Assembly: GCA_018114805.1 (NCBI GenBank)
Contig: CP073042.1
Coordinates: forward strand, 3,348,001 to 3,412,000
DNA: 64,000 nt
From: Candidatus Streptomyces philanthi
GTDB taxonomy: Bacteria; Actinomycetota; Actinomycetes; Streptomycetales; Streptomycetaceae
Direction of reading: 5' to 3'
In this document: positions 8,962-18,278 of the stretch, piece after piece
How positions within the stretch are numbered: the stretch's first letter is position 1
Layout of the letters: each line of letters begins with the position of its first letter
The notes under the pieces: generated by a model
What the model was told of the DNA's origin: nothing
Databases searched by the model: none
The model's input: only the letters and a program-made list of their open reading frames with translations
Made by a program: the position numbers and the translations under genes

Positions 8962-10757
8962 GTGCTCATGGCCGCCGTTCCCCCCTCGCCCGACCGTCCC
9001 TCGCCCGCCGTCGGCCCCCGCTCCCCACCGGCCCCGCGGCGCCCGACGCGGAAGCCTCTGACTCCCCCACCGAGGCGCCGGGCGCACACCCCCGCCGCGC
9101 GCGCCGCCGCGCGTCGGGGCGGCGTGCCCGCGCCCGTGCCGCCCACCGACACCGAGAACACCTCCCCAAGCGGCCCCGGGCCGGACGTCTCCCCGAGCGG
9201 TGCCGAGCCGCCGGGGGGTGGGGACGGTGGGGCGGCCGGTGTGGACGAGGCGCCCGAGGCGCCCGTCCGGCACCCGCGCCGGTGGCTGATCCTCGCCGTC
9301 ATCTGCCTCGCGCAGCTCACCGTGTTGCTCGACAACACCGTCCCCACCATCGCCGTGCCCTCGCTCACCCGCGAGATGGGCGCGAGCACCGCCGACGTCC
9401 AGTGGATGATCAATGCCTACGCGCTGGTGCAGTCCGGGTTGCTGCTCACCGCCGGTAGCGCGGCCGACCGGTACGGCTGTAAGAAGATGCTGGTCACCGG
9501 GTTGCTGGTGTTCGGCGTCGGCTCGGTGGTCGCCGCGTATGCGCAGTCGCCCGGGCAGTTGATCGCGGCCCGCGCCGGGATGGGCGTGGGTGGCGCGCTG
9601 TTGATGACCACCACCCTGGCCGTCGTCGTGCAGGTCTTCGCCGAGGACGAGCGCACCAAGGCCATCGGGCTGTGGGGCGCGGTCGGTTCGCTGGGGTTCG
9701 CGGCCGGGCCGCTGATCGGCGGCCCGCTGCTCAACCACTTCTGGTGGGGCGCGATCTTCCTGATCAACGTGCCACTGGCGCTGATCGGGGTGGTCGCCGT
9801 CGCCCGCATGGTGCCCGAGTCGCGCAGCGGCGCCGGGGAGCGGCCCGACCTGCCGGGCGCATTGCTGTCCACGGTTGGCATGAGCGGCGTCGTCTTCGCG
9901 ATCATCGCCGGGCCGGAGCACTGCTGGCTCTCGGCCCGGGTGCTGGTCGCGGCGGCCGTCGGGCTGCTCGCGCTCGCCGCCTTCGCGGCCTTGGAGCGGC
10001 ACGTCCCGTACCCGATGCTCGACCTCAGCTTCTTCGAGGACCGGCGCTTCGTCGGGGCGGTGGCCGGCGGCATCCTGATCGCCTTCGGCATGGGCGGCTC
10101 GCTGTTCCTGCTCACCCAGCACCTGCAACTTGTCCTCGGCTACGAGCCGTTGGCCGCCGGCCTGCGCACCGCGCCGCTGGCCCTGATGATCGTGGTGCTC
10201 AACCTGAGCGGCGTCGGCGCCCGGCTGCTGACCCGGTTCGGCACGCCCAGCACCATCCTGGCCGGCATGACGATGATCGCCGGCGGCCTGGCGGCCGTCG
10301 GGCTGCTGGGCCGGGACGGGTGCGGCGGCGTGCTGGCGGGCCTGGTGCTGATGGGGTCCGGGATGGCGGTGGCGATGCCGGCCATGGCCACCGCGATCAT
10401 GTCGGCCATCCCGCCGGCCAAGGCCGGCATCGGGGCCGGGGTCAACGGCACGCTGACCGAGTTCGGCAACGGCCTCGGCGTCGCCACCCTCGGCGCGGTC
10501 CTCGGCTCCCGCTTCGCCGCGCTGCTGCCCGCCGCCGCGGCCGGCGCCGGCTCGCTGCCGACCGCGCTGGAGCGGGTGGACACCGCGTCCGACCGGTCCG
10601 CCGTGCCGACGCGTTCGCCAGCGGCATCCAGGCCAGCGAGCTGGTCGGGGCGGGCGCGGTGTTCCTCGGGGGCGTGCTGGCGGCGCTGCTGCTGTGGCGA
10701 GCGGAACGTACGGCGGAGCCCGTACGGAAGGCCGACGGGGTGGCTGGCGCGGCATAG
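8962..10757 (+). pseudogene. MFS drug efflux transporter, EmrB/QacA (DHA2) type (one frameshift)
   Basis: After a ~110-residue low-complexity Pro/Arg-rich leader (starts GTG 8962 or ATG 8968; the true start may lie further in), the membrane part begins RRWLILAVICLAQLTVLLDNTVPTIAVPSL. It contains the DHA2 motifs LDNTV, GSAADRYGCKKM and ARAGMGVGGALLM, and about 14 hydrophobic segments. It therefore should export drugs by proton antiport. Near 10610 the frame shifts; the end reads ASELVGAGAVFLGGVLAALL and stops at 10757. A TetR-type gene follows within 45 bp and a palindrome overlaps the promoter region, a self-contained inducible efflux unit. Confidence 0.88.
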
Positions 10758-10802
10758 CATCGGGTTACGGGTACAGGGCGGTCGATCGATGGAGGAGCGC
10801 GG

Positions 10803-11609
10803 ATGGCAACCGGCAGCGGCACGAGCAGGCCACGGCCCAGCGTGTGGTTGGCCGGGCCATCCAGCGGGAAGCGGAAGGCCGACCAGCCCGCCGGGCTGGA
10901 CCGGGCGAAGATCATCGCGGCGACGGTGCGGCTGCTGGACGCGGAGGGCATGGCCCGGTTCTCCATGCGCCGGCTCGCGGCCGAACTCGGGGTCACCGCC
11001 ATGTCCGTCTACTGGTACGTGGCCACCAAGAACGAACTGCTCGAACTCGCCCTCGACGAGGTCAACGCCGAGATGCGCCTGCCTGCCGAGGACGAGGTCG
11101 ACGCGGCCGGCGACCCGGTGGGCTGGCGCGACCAGCTCCGCCAACTCGCCAGCGAGTACCGGAAGATCCTCGTCCAGCACCCGTGGGTGTCGCAGCTGGT
11201 CGGCGAGTACCTGAACATCGGCCCGAACGCGCGGGCCTTCGCCGAGGCCGCGCAGCGGGTCATCCGCCGCAGCGACGTGCCCGACGAGGGCATGACGGGC
11301 GCGCTGAGCGTGGTCTTCCAGTTCGTCTACGGCTTCGGCACGATCGAGGGCCGCTTCGCGCTGCGCTGCCGGGAGGCCGGCATCAGCCAGGACGACTACT
11401 TCTTCCACGTCATGGACACCATCGAGGCCGACCCCGAGCTGGAGGAGTCCTTCGGCAACGCCAGCCGGATCATGCGCGCCCGTGGCGGCTCGACGGTGGA
11501 GGAGATGCGCGAGCGCGACTTCGCCTTCGCCCTAGAGATGGTCATCGCGGGCCTTGAGGTCATGCGCGAGCGCGCGGGCCACCCGGCCGACGCGGCGCGC
11601 GAGGCGTAG
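10803..11609 (+). CDS. TetR/AcrR-family transcriptional regulator
   Basis: The 268-residue regulator starts at ATG 10803 behind GGAGGAG. The N-terminal helix-turn-helix is clear: IIAATVRLLDAEGMARFSMRRLAAELGVTAMSVYWYVATKNELLELALDEV. The long C-terminal half resembles the TetR_C domain of tetracycline-type repressors, with an all-helical ligand pocket. It lies directly downstream of the efflux gene on the same strand and probably represses it through the palindrome at 8920-8957. It is one of the intact genes in this region. Confidence 0.9.
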   Translation: MATGSGTSRPRPSVWLAGPSSGKRKADQPAGLDRAKIIAATVRLLDAEGMARFSMRRLAAELGVTAMSVYWYVATKNELLELALDEVNAEMRLPAEDEVDAAGDPVGWRDQLRQLASEYRKILVQHPWVSQLVGEYLNIGPNARAFAEAAQRVIRRSDVPDEGMTGALSVVFQFVYGFGTIEGRFALRCREAGISQDDYFFHVMDTIEADPELEESFGNASRIMRARGGSTVEEMRERDFAFALEMVIAGLEVMRERAGHPADAAREA

Positions 11610-11710
11610 GGCGGCCACCTGCCCCTCGTGCGGGCCCGGGGCGCCGGGCCCGCACCCTGGCCCACCACACGCGCGGGCGCCCGGACCGGGCGGGGAGGGA
11701 GGGGCGGGCG

Positions 11711-12540
11711 CTACGCCGTCTGCGGCGGCAGGTCGCCCTGGACCGTCTGGATGTCGAGTTCGACGCGCAGCGTCGTACCGATGGCCGCGATGCCCGCCGC
11801 GACCACCTGGTTGTAGTGCATGGCGAAGTCCTCGCGGCGCAGCTCGGCCGTCGCCCGGTACGCGGCGCGCACCCCGCCCCACGGGTCCTGGCCGGTGCCC
11901 AGGTAGGCGAGGTCGAGGTCCACCCGCCGCACGACGCCGCGCATCGTCAGGTCGCCGTGCACGGTCCAGCGGTCGGAGCCGACCGGGGTGAGCCCGGTGC
12001 TGGCGTACGTGATCCGCGGGAACTGGGCCACGTCCAGGAAGTCGGCCTAGCGCAGGTGGCCGTCGCGCATGTCGTTGCCACTGTCGATGCTGGCCGCCTC
12101 GATGACCGCCGTCACGCGCGACTGCTCGATGTCCTCGGTGATCTCCACCCGGCCGCCGAAGCCGAGGAACCGGCCCCGGATGCTGGAGATGCCCAGGTGC
12201 TGGGCGATGGCCGTGACCGAGGAGTGCACCGGGTCCAGCGACCAGGTGCCTCGCGGCGGCAGCTCCACGCCGCCCTGCCGGGCCAGCACCAGGGTGCCGA
12301 CGTCGGCCCGGCCGTGCGCACCACGCCCTCCTCGTCGGCCGCCGCCCGCGCCACCTGCTGGCCCGCCATGTCGGTGACGGTCACCACGGCGTGCCGCACG
12401 GCCCAGTCGTCCCGCGTGCGCACCCGGGCGCCGTCCGCGCCGGCCGCCCGGCCGGCGCCGGCGTGGCCGTCCCCGGCCTCCGATGGCGTGCCGTGCGCGC
12501 CCTCGCCCGCCCGGCCGTGGCCCGCTCCCATGGTCGTCAT
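11711..12540 (-). pseudogene. YceI-family protein with N-terminal carboxypeptidase-regulatory-like domain (frameshift and TAG)
   Basis: From ATG 12540 (MTTMGAGHGRAGEG) the N-terminal part reads VRHAVVTVTDMAGQQVARAAADEEGVV, the start of a CarboxypepD_reg/Cna-B-like sandwich. A frameshift near 12315 leads to GTWSLDPVHSSVTAIAQHLGISSIRGRF, the opening of the YceI lipocalin-like fold. A TAG at 12047-12049 interrupts DMRDGHLR..ADFLDVAQFP; YceI proteins usually have Ser there. The rest ends at 11711. YceI proteins bind isoprenoid or other amphipathic molecules. No signal peptide is visible. The N-terminal domain type recurs in the MFS encoded next door. Confidence 0.8.
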
Positions 12541-12819
12541 GCCGTTCCCGCTCCCGAGTTGCGGTACTGTCGCGGGTGCCGGATCGATCGTTGTCGCGGG
12601 CGGCCGGCGGTCGGTCCGCCGGCGTGCCCCCGTGGGTGCGGCCACGGCGGCGGCGAGCAGGCCGTCCCCTGCCTGTGCGCTCGCCGCCGCCGTGACCTTG
12701 TGGGCCGACTCCAGGCCCGGGGCCCTCCACAGACCCCGCTCCGGCTCCGGGCGCTTCGCTCGACCCCCGTCGTGGTGCGGGGACCGTTCGCTCAGCGGGC
12801 GCCCGGGGCCGGGGTCGTG

Positions 12820-15486
12820 TCAGCGACCGGTCGGGTCGCCGTCGCCCGTCGCCTCCGGACGGTCGGTGCCGTCCGGGTGGGCGAGGGTGATGTCGTGGTC
12901 GTCGACGCCCGGCCCGGAGACCGGCAGCGCCGTGGACACCGCCGGGTAGCCGCTGGCGATGACTGTGTAGTCGCCGGCTTCCAGGTCGGTGAAGGCGTAC
13001 GCGCCGTCGCCGCCGGTGCCGGTGGTGGCCACCACCCGGCCGGCCGCGTCCACCAGCGTGACCCGCGCGTCCGACAGCGGCCTGCCGTCGGCGCCGGCCC
13101 GCACGGTGCCCCGCACCCGGGCGCCCGAGCGCAGCTCGACCTCGACCCGGGTGCTGCCCTGGCCGCCGACCTCGACCGGCAGCGCGGCAGGCCGGTAGCC
13201 GAGCGCGTTGACGGCGAGCGTGAAGGTGCCGGGGGCCAACTCGGTGAAGGCGAACTCGCCCTGCGCGCCGGTCGCCCCGCTGGCCAGCACGTCACCCCTG
13301 GCGTCGGTGACCACGACCATGGCCGCCTCCACCGGCAGCCCGTCGGCGACCCCGCGCACCGCGCCGGTCAGCCCGCTGACGCCGGCGAGCAGCACGTACG
13401 AGCCGGCGCCCGGCGCCTGGAGCGCGTACGAGCCGTCCTGGGTCGCGACGGCGCGGCCGAGCTGGTCGCCGCCCTGGGAGGTCAGCGTGACGGCGGAGCC
13501 GGGGACCCCGGCGCCGGCGCCGCCGCGTATCCGTCCGTGGATCGACACGCCGCCGCCGGCCTCGCCGGCCGCCGCCCGCGCCACGGCCTGCTGCTCCTCG
13601 GCCACGGCGGCCGGCTGCGGCAGGCCGGCCGCCCCGAGCGCGACCGTCGCCTGGTCGGGGCCCGGGGCGACCGGGCCGCTGCCGTTCGGCGTGGCGGCGC
13701 CCGTGGGGGCCGCCGCCTCCTCGGCCCGCGCGCCGGCGGTGCCGACCGCGGCGAGCACCAGCGTGCCCTCCCGGCCCTCCCGGCCGTCCCGGTCAGCGGC
13801 GGCGCCCCGGGCGGGGTCGGCGTCCTCGGCGAGCGGCGCGGAGGCCGCGGCCACCCGGGGCTCGGTCGGCGCGGCGTCGTGGCCGGCGACCTTCGTCTGG
13901 AGCGCGACCTCCTTGATGAACAGCATCACCAGGCAGGCCAGCAGGGTGGCCGGGGCCGCGTACAGGAAGATGTCGCCCACGCCGTGCCCGTACGCGCTCT
14001 CGATGACGGTGCGCACCGGCGGCGGCAGCTTGTCCAGCTTGGGGATGCCGCCACCGCCGCTGCCCGCGGACGGCGGGACCTGGCCGCCCTGCGCGGCGAG
14101 TTCGCGGAAACCGTCCTTCGAGTACTGCGTGACCCGGTGGGCGAGTACCGCGCCGAGCGCGGAGACGCCGACCGCGCCGCCGAGCGAGCGGAAGAAGGTG
14201 ACGACGGAGCTGGCGGCGCCGAGGTCGCTCGGGGCGACCTGGTTCTGCGTGCAGAGCACCAGGTTCTGCATCATCATGCCGATGCCGAGGCCCATCAGGA
14301 CCATGTAGACCGACATGTGCCAGTACGCGGTGTCGTAGCGCAGCGTGCCCAGCAGCCCCATGCCGGCGGTGAGCAGCACGCCGCCGCTGACCAGCCACGC
14401 CTTCCAGCGGCCGGTCTTGGTGATGACCTGTCCCGAGACGGTCGACGACACCACGAGACCCAGGATCATCGGGATGGTCATGACGCCCGACATCGTTGGC
14501 GACTCGCCGCGCGCCAACTGGAAGTACTGGCTGAAGAAGACCGTGCCGGCGAACATCACGATGCCGACGAAGAGGCTGGCGACCGAGGCCAGGGTGATCG
14601 TCGCGTTGCGGAACAGCCGCATCGGGATGACCGGCTCCGCCGCCCGCGACTCGACCCAAACGAACACCAGGCCGAGCAGGACCGAGCCGCCGACCATGGC
14701 GTAGGTCTGCCAGGAGATCCAGTCGTAGTTGTCGCCGGCCAGCGTCACCCAGATCAGCAGCAGCGACACGGCGGCGCTGATGAAGAACGCGCCGGCCCAG
14801 TCCACCTTCACGTCCCGCTTGACGACGGGGAGGCTCAGCGTCTTCTGGAGCACGATCAGGGCGACGATGGCGAACGGCACGCCGACGTAGAAGCACCAGC
14901 GCCAGCCGAGCCAGCTCGTGTCGGTGATGATGCCGCCGAGCAGCGGGCCGCCGACGGTGGCGGCGGCAAAGGTGGCGCCGAGGTAGCCGCTGTACCGGCC
15001 GCGCTCGCGCGGCGAGATCATCGCGGCCATCACGATCTGCGCGAGGGCGGTGAGCCCGCCGACGCCGATGCCCTGCACCACACGGCACGCGATCAGCATC
15101 GACGTGTTCTGCGAGAGTCCGGCGATGACCGACCCGGCCATGTAGATGACCAGGGACATCTGGACTAGCAGCTTCTTGCTGAACAGGTCGGCGAGCTTGC
15201 CCCACAGCGGTGTGGAGGCGGTCATCGCGAGCAGCGCCGCGGTGACCACCCAGGTGTACGAGCTCTGGCTGCCGCCCAGGTCGCTGATGATCTGCGGCAG
15301 GGCGTTGGTAACGATCGTGGACGACAGGATCGCGACGAACATGCCGAGCAGCAGCCCGGACAGCGCCTCCAGGATCTGCCGGTGGGACATGGGCCCGGCG
15401 GGGGAGGCGTGGGAGGCGCCCGCGGCGTGCTTCCCGCCCACGGAGGGCTCCGCTCCCCGCACACCGGGTGGTGTGGTCGTTGCCAT
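12820..15486 (-). CDS. MFS transporter (DHA2 type) with three C-terminal carboxypeptidase-regulatory-like domains
   Basis: The 888-residue product is intact. Residues ~35-550 form a 14-span DHA2 exporter (LSGLLLGMFVAILSSTIVTNALPQII, ACRVVQGIGVGGL, SPRERGRYSGYLG). Residues ~647-705, 706-785 and 786-888 are three beta-sandwich repeats of the CarboxypepD_reg/Cna-B type, each with a GxYxF/L...PGxYxL core, e.g. QGEFAFTELAPGTFTLAV and DGAYAFTDLEAGDYTVIA. Between them lies an Ala-rich linker. The MarR gene ends 15 bp upstream on the same strand, so the pair is an operon. The repeats may bind export cargo or a wall partner; that is inference. Confidence 0.92.
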   Translation of the reverse strand: MATTTPPGVRGAEPSVGGKHAAGASHASPAGPMSHRQILEALSGLLLGMFVAILSSTIVTNALPQIISDLGGSQSSYTWVVTAALLAMTASTPLWGKLADLFSKKLLVQMSLVIYMAGSVIAGLSQNTSMLIACRVVQGIGVGGLTALAQIVMAAMISPRERGRYSGYLGATFAAATVGGPLLGGIITDTSWLGWRWCFYVGVPFAIVALIVLQKTLSLPVVKRDVKVDWAGAFFISAAVSLLLIWVTLAGDNYDWISWQTYAMVGGSVLLGLVFVWVESRAAEPVIPMRLFRNATITLASVASLFVGIVMFAGTVFFSQYFQLARGESPTMSGVMTIPMILGLVVSSTVSGQVITKTGRWKAWLVSGGVLLTAGMGLLGTLRYDTAYWHMSVYMVLMGLGIGMMMQNLVLCTQNQVAPSDLGAASSVVTFFRSLGGAVGVSALGAVLAHRVTQYSKDGFRELAAQGGQVPPSAGSGGGGIPKLDKLPPPVRTVIESAYGHGVGDIFLYAAPATLLACLVMLFIKEVALQTKVAGHDAAPTEPRVAAASAPLAEDADPARGAAADRDGREGREGTLVLAAVGTAGARAEEAAAPTGAATPNGSGPVAPGPDQATVALGAAGLPQPAAVAEEQQAVARAAAGEAGGGVSIHGRIRGGAGAGVPGSAVTLTSQGGDQLGRAVATQDGSYALQAPGAGSYVLLAGVSGLTGAVRGVADGLPVEAAMVVVTDARGDVLASGATGAQGEFAFTELAPGTFTLAVNALGYRPAALPVEVGGQGSTRVEVELRSGARVRGTVRAGADGRPLSDARVTLVDAAGRVVATTGTGGDGAYAFTDLEAGDYTVIASGYPAVSTALPVSGPGVDDHDITLAHPDGTDRPEATGDGDPTGR

Positions 15487-15501
15487 TGAGTTCCTTCTCG
15501 C

Positions 15502-16107
15502 CTATCGCTTCGCGGGTGTACGGGTGATGTCGTCGTCCGCCGACGGGGGCGGACCCGGGTCGGGCGCGCCGCCGGGGGCCGGGACCGGGCCCGGAACGGC
15601 GGTGGTCGGGGCCGGCGCCGCCGCCAGGTCCGCGGCCGGGGCGCGCGGCGGCGGGGCGGCGAACGGCGAGGGGCGGGCCCGGCAGTCGCCGAAGCTGCCC
15701 CGAAGCCGGGCCAGCAGCGTGTTGAGCTGCCCGAGGTCCGCGTCCGACCAGTCGCTCAGGTAGTGCGCGAGCACCTCCGTGTAGCGGTCGGCGACCTCGT
15801 CCAGCAGCGCCATGCCGCGCGCGTTGATCCGCAGCAGCCGGGACCGCTTGTCCTGCGGGTCGGGCTGCCGGTCGATCCAGCCCCGGTCGGCGACGTGCGC
15901 CGCGTGCCGGCTGGTCACGGACATGTCGATGGACAGCAGCTCGGCGAGCTTGCTCATCCGCATCTCGCCGTGCCGGTTGAGGACCATCAGCACGATGGCC
16001 GACGCCGGCGGGCAGTCGGCGGGCAGGGCGCGGCCCAGGTCGCGCTGGATGGCCGCGGTGGCCGACAACTGCCGCGCCAACTCGCGATACTGCTCCTGCG
16101 TCGCCAT
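15502..16107 (-). CDS. MarR-family transcriptional regulator
   Basis: ATG 16107 is preceded by GAAGGAG at good spacing and gives a 201-residue protein (MATQEQYRELARQLSATAA); the frame stays open to 16467 without support. The winged helix is typical: MSKLAELLSIDMSVTSRHAAHVADRGWIDRQPDPQDKRSRLLRINARG, including the DxRs-type wing. A 45-residue Ala/Pro-rich tail is unusual for MarR proteins. It is the first gene of an operon with the MFS exporter and probably controls it in response to a small aromatic or drug-like ligand. Confidence 0.9.
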   Translation of the reverse strand: MATQEQYRELARQLSATAAIQRDLGRALPADCPPASAIVLMVLNRHGEMRMSKLAELLSIDMSVTSRHAAHVADRGWIDRQPDPQDKRSRLLRINARGMALLDEVADRYTEVLAHYLSDWSDADLGQLNTLLARLRGSFGDCRARPSPFAAPPPRAPAADLAAAPAPTTAVPGPVPAPGGAPDPGPPPSADDDITRTPAKR

Positions 16108-16448
16108 CGGTGCTCCTTCCTGGTGTCGCGGGTGTGCGGCGGGGCCTGCCGGACGGGTGTGGCGCTGTTCGGCGGCGTTCAGCGGTGGCTCGCTGTGCTG
16201 CCGGGTCGCCGTGCCTGCGGGGCGTGCCCCGGCGTGCGCGCGGCTGGCGCCCGACCGGAACGGGCCGGGACAGGCCCGGCTCGGCCTGCCCGGTCGCGGT
16301 GGGCTTGAGGTAGGGGGTGTGTGATCCGCTGCGGGTGCGGCCCGTGCGTGGCGCCGGGCCCGTACGTGGCCGCTGGCCCCGGCGGCGCCCCCGGTCTGGT
16401 GGGCCGGAGGTCGGTCGCTGGTGGCGGGCTCGTCGGACCCGGTGATCA
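16108..16448. other. Long GC-rich leader/intergenic region upstream of the MarR gene
   Basis: No gene is supported on either strand here. Frames are open but have no ribosome-binding site or family similarity. The AT-rich promoter-like segment begins only at about 16440, so the MarR transcript may carry a ~330-nt leader, or the promoter lies within this stretch and is not recognisable. Confidence 0.4.
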
Positions 16449-16493
16449 AGTTGCTTAGGGAAACCATAAGAGAAGTTAGTTGCTACAGGCAAA
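16449..16493. promoter_or_regulatory. Direct repeats in AT-rich segment upstream of MarR operon
   Basis: AGTTGCTTAGGGAAA (16449-16463) and AGTTGCTACAGGCAAA (16478-16493) are imperfect direct repeats 29 bp apart, close to three helical turns. They sit in one of the few AT-rich patches of the region, between the MarR/MFS operon and the small gene at 16629. A binding site for the MarR regulator is plausible but unproven. Confidence 0.4.
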
Positions 16494-16628
16494 TGAAATG
16501 ACCGGTCGCGGAGTAAACACCCGATAAAGCCTGTGTCGGCCCCCGGTCAAGTCGGAAAAGGGCCCGTCAAACCCCCTGGAAACCCCGGGGCTGTGCGCGA
16601 TTCCACAGGTTCGCTATGGTTGGGGCCC

Positions 16629-16829
16629 ATGGCGAACAACCCTGGCCCCAAGGGCAACTACGACCCGGCTGGCAGCACCCAGATGTTCCGCGCCTTCGTT
16701 GACGAGGGCACGCAGCAGCAGCCCCAGCCCGCCGCCGGACCGACCTCGTCCGGCCCACGCTTCGGCGTGATCATCGGTGTGATCGTCGCGGTGGCGGTCG
16801 TCGCCGCCGTCGCCTGGCTCGCCCTGGCC
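16629..16829 (+). CDS. Small single-span membrane protein
   Basis: The start ATG 16629 gives MANNPGPKGNYDPAGSTQMFR, a form I associate with conserved small Streptomyces membrane proteins. The product is about 67 residues: a polar, Gln/Pro-rich N-terminal part and one C-terminal hydrophobic span (FGVIIGVIVAVAVVAAVAWLALA) with almost nothing beyond it, so a tail-anchored protein. The stop codon follows immediately at 16830-16832. The upstream open frame to 16533 is not needed. Function unknown. Confidence 0.7.
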
Positions 16830-16832
16830 TGA

Positions 16833-17260
16833 CCCACGTCGCCCCGACCGCCCCGTACGTCCCTTCCGGCAGCTCGTCACCCCCGCCAGCGCCCCGCGCA
16901 CGGCGCCCCGACGGGCTGCCGGACCGTTTTCGCCGGCGGTGTACGGGACGGCCGCGCCGTGGCGGCCCGCCTCCCGGGGCGAGCGGCCCTCGCGGCGGCT
17001 GCTCACGGGGCTGGGTGGCCGATCGGGGCCCAGCCGCGCGCGTGAGGGTGGGCGGCCCGTGCGGGGTCGAGCCGCCCCTGTGGGACCGAGCCGTCCTCGC
17101 GTGGTGAGCCGCTCCTGCGGGGCGAGCGGTTCCGGCGGGGCGAGCCGGACGGGACACGCGCGCACCCCGCCCCTCCCGCCGGCTGCGGCGCGTGGTGGGC
17201 GCGCGGCGGTGGCGTGTTGGAGGAGCGGGGTGGGAGCGGATCTCGCGGTGGTGGGGGCGA
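16833..17260. other. Intergenic stretch without a recognisable gene
   Basis: About 430 bp between two genes that converge on it. Open frames here give Arg/Gly/Pro-rich translations without domains. I could not point to a convincing terminator hairpin. Confidence 0.45.
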
Positions 17261-18091
17261 TCAGTCGGCGATGAGGCCCTCGCGGAGCTGCGCGAGGGTG
17301 CGCGTCAGCAGCCGGGAGACGTGCATCTGGGAGATGCCCACCTCTTCGCCGATTTGCGACTGCGTCATGTTCCCGAAGAAGCGGAGCATGATGATCTGGC
17401 GCTCGCGCGGCGGCAGTTGGGCCAGCAGCGGCTTGAGCGACTCGCGGTACTCCACCCCTTCGAGCGCGCTGTCCTCGTACCCGAGGCGGTCGGCCAGCGA
17501 GCCGTCCGCGCCGTCGTCCTCGGGCGAGGGCGAGTCGAGGGAGCTGGCCGTGTACGCGTTGCCGACGGCGAGGCCGTCGACCACGTCCTCCTCGGAAACG
17601 CCGAGGCAGGTGGCGAGTTCGGGAACGGTGGGCGACCGGTCGAGCTTCTGCGACAGCTCGTCGCTGGCCTTCGTCAGGGCCAGCCGCAGCTCCTGGAGCC
17701 GGTGCGGGACCCGCACCGACCAACTGGTGTCCCGGAAAAACCGCTTTATCTCGCCGACGACCGTCGGCATCGCGAACGTGGGGAACTCGACGCCCCGTTC
17801 GCAGTCGAACCGGTCGATCGCCTTGATCAGCCCGATGGTGCCGACCTGGACGATGTCCTCCATCGGTTCGTTGCGGCTGCGAAAGCGCGCCGCCGCGTAC
17901 CGGACCAGGGGGAGGTTCAGCTCGATCAGGGTGTCGCGTACGTACGTGCGCTCCGCGCTGTCCTGGTCGAGCGCGGCGAGCCGCAGGAACAGGGAGCGTG
18001 AGAGGGTGCGAGTGTCGATGGCGTCGCCATCGTCAAGCACGCGTGATGCGTCAGTGGTGAGCACCTTCGAGCTGCCCAAATCTACGGACAT
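17261..18091 (-). CDS. RNA polymerase sigma factor, SigB/SigF/SigG subfamily
   Basis: ATG 18091 (MSVDLGSSKVLTTDASRVLDDGDAIDTRTLSRSLF) gives a 276-residue group 3 sigma factor; the open frame upstream is leader. Region 2 reads [32 protein letters not shown], followed by [19 protein letters not shown]. Region 3 contains DRSPTVPELATCLGVSEEDV, and region 4 the [24 protein letters not shown]. It lies just downstream of a second sigma gene of the same type, an arrangement I recall for sigF/sigN in S. coelicolor. Such factors drive stress and sporulation genes and are usually held by anti-sigma factors; none is encoded here. Confidence 0.93.
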   Translation of the reverse strand: MSVDLGSSKVLTTDASRVLDDGDAIDTRTLSRSLFLRLAALDQDSAERTYVRDTLIELNLPLVRYAAARFRSRNEPMEDIVQVGTIGLIKAIDRFDCERGVEFPTFAMPTVVGEIKRFFRDTSWSVRVPHRLQELRLALTKASDELSQKLDRSPTVPELATCLGVSEEDVVDGLAVGNAYTASSLDSPSPEDDGADGSLADRLGYEDSALEGVEYRESLKPLLAQLPPRERQIIMLRFFGNMTQSQIGEEVGISQMHVSRLLTRTLAQLREGLIAD

Positions 18092-18159
18092 GCCACCCTC
18101 TTTGAGGTCGCGGACGGTCGCGGTAGCGCTCGCGGGTGAAGAACGCAACCTCCCCCTGA

Positions 18160-18185
18160 ATACCGGAAGATCAGCCGCGCCAAAC
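18160..18185 (-). promoter_or_regulatory. SigB-type promoter candidate upstream of the sigma gene
   Basis: Read on the minus strand, GTTTGG is followed after 14 bp by CGGTAT. This is close to the SigB-family consensus GTTTAA-N12-14-GGGTAT. The -10 element is ~68 bp before the sigma start codon at 18091. It suggests autoregulation or control by the paralogous sigma factor, but has not been tested. Confidence 0.45.
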
Positions 18186-18278
18186 ACCGTTCCTGCAGAA
18201 TGTCACATGTCGGCAACACGCTGTAGCTCCATGTCGACATTACTGCCTGCGGGCCGTTCGTGGGGTCCCCTTCGCGAG

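Noticed and set aside
8920..10755. A 611-codon minus-strand frame opposite the first MFS gene
   Set aside because: Low-complexity His/Gln/Arg-rich translation without motifs. The plus-strand efflux protein explains the region.
12391..15168. A 925-codon open frame on the plus strand opposite the MFS/beta-sandwich gene
   Set aside because: Its translation is Arg/Gly/His-rich with no domain. The minus-strand product is a complete transporter with recognisable motifs, so this is an antisense shadow from GC3 bias.
13793..16492. An 899-codon minus-strand frame spanning the MarR and MFS genes
   Set aside because: It is a different frame of the same strand as two well-recognised genes, with Arg-rich nonsense composition.
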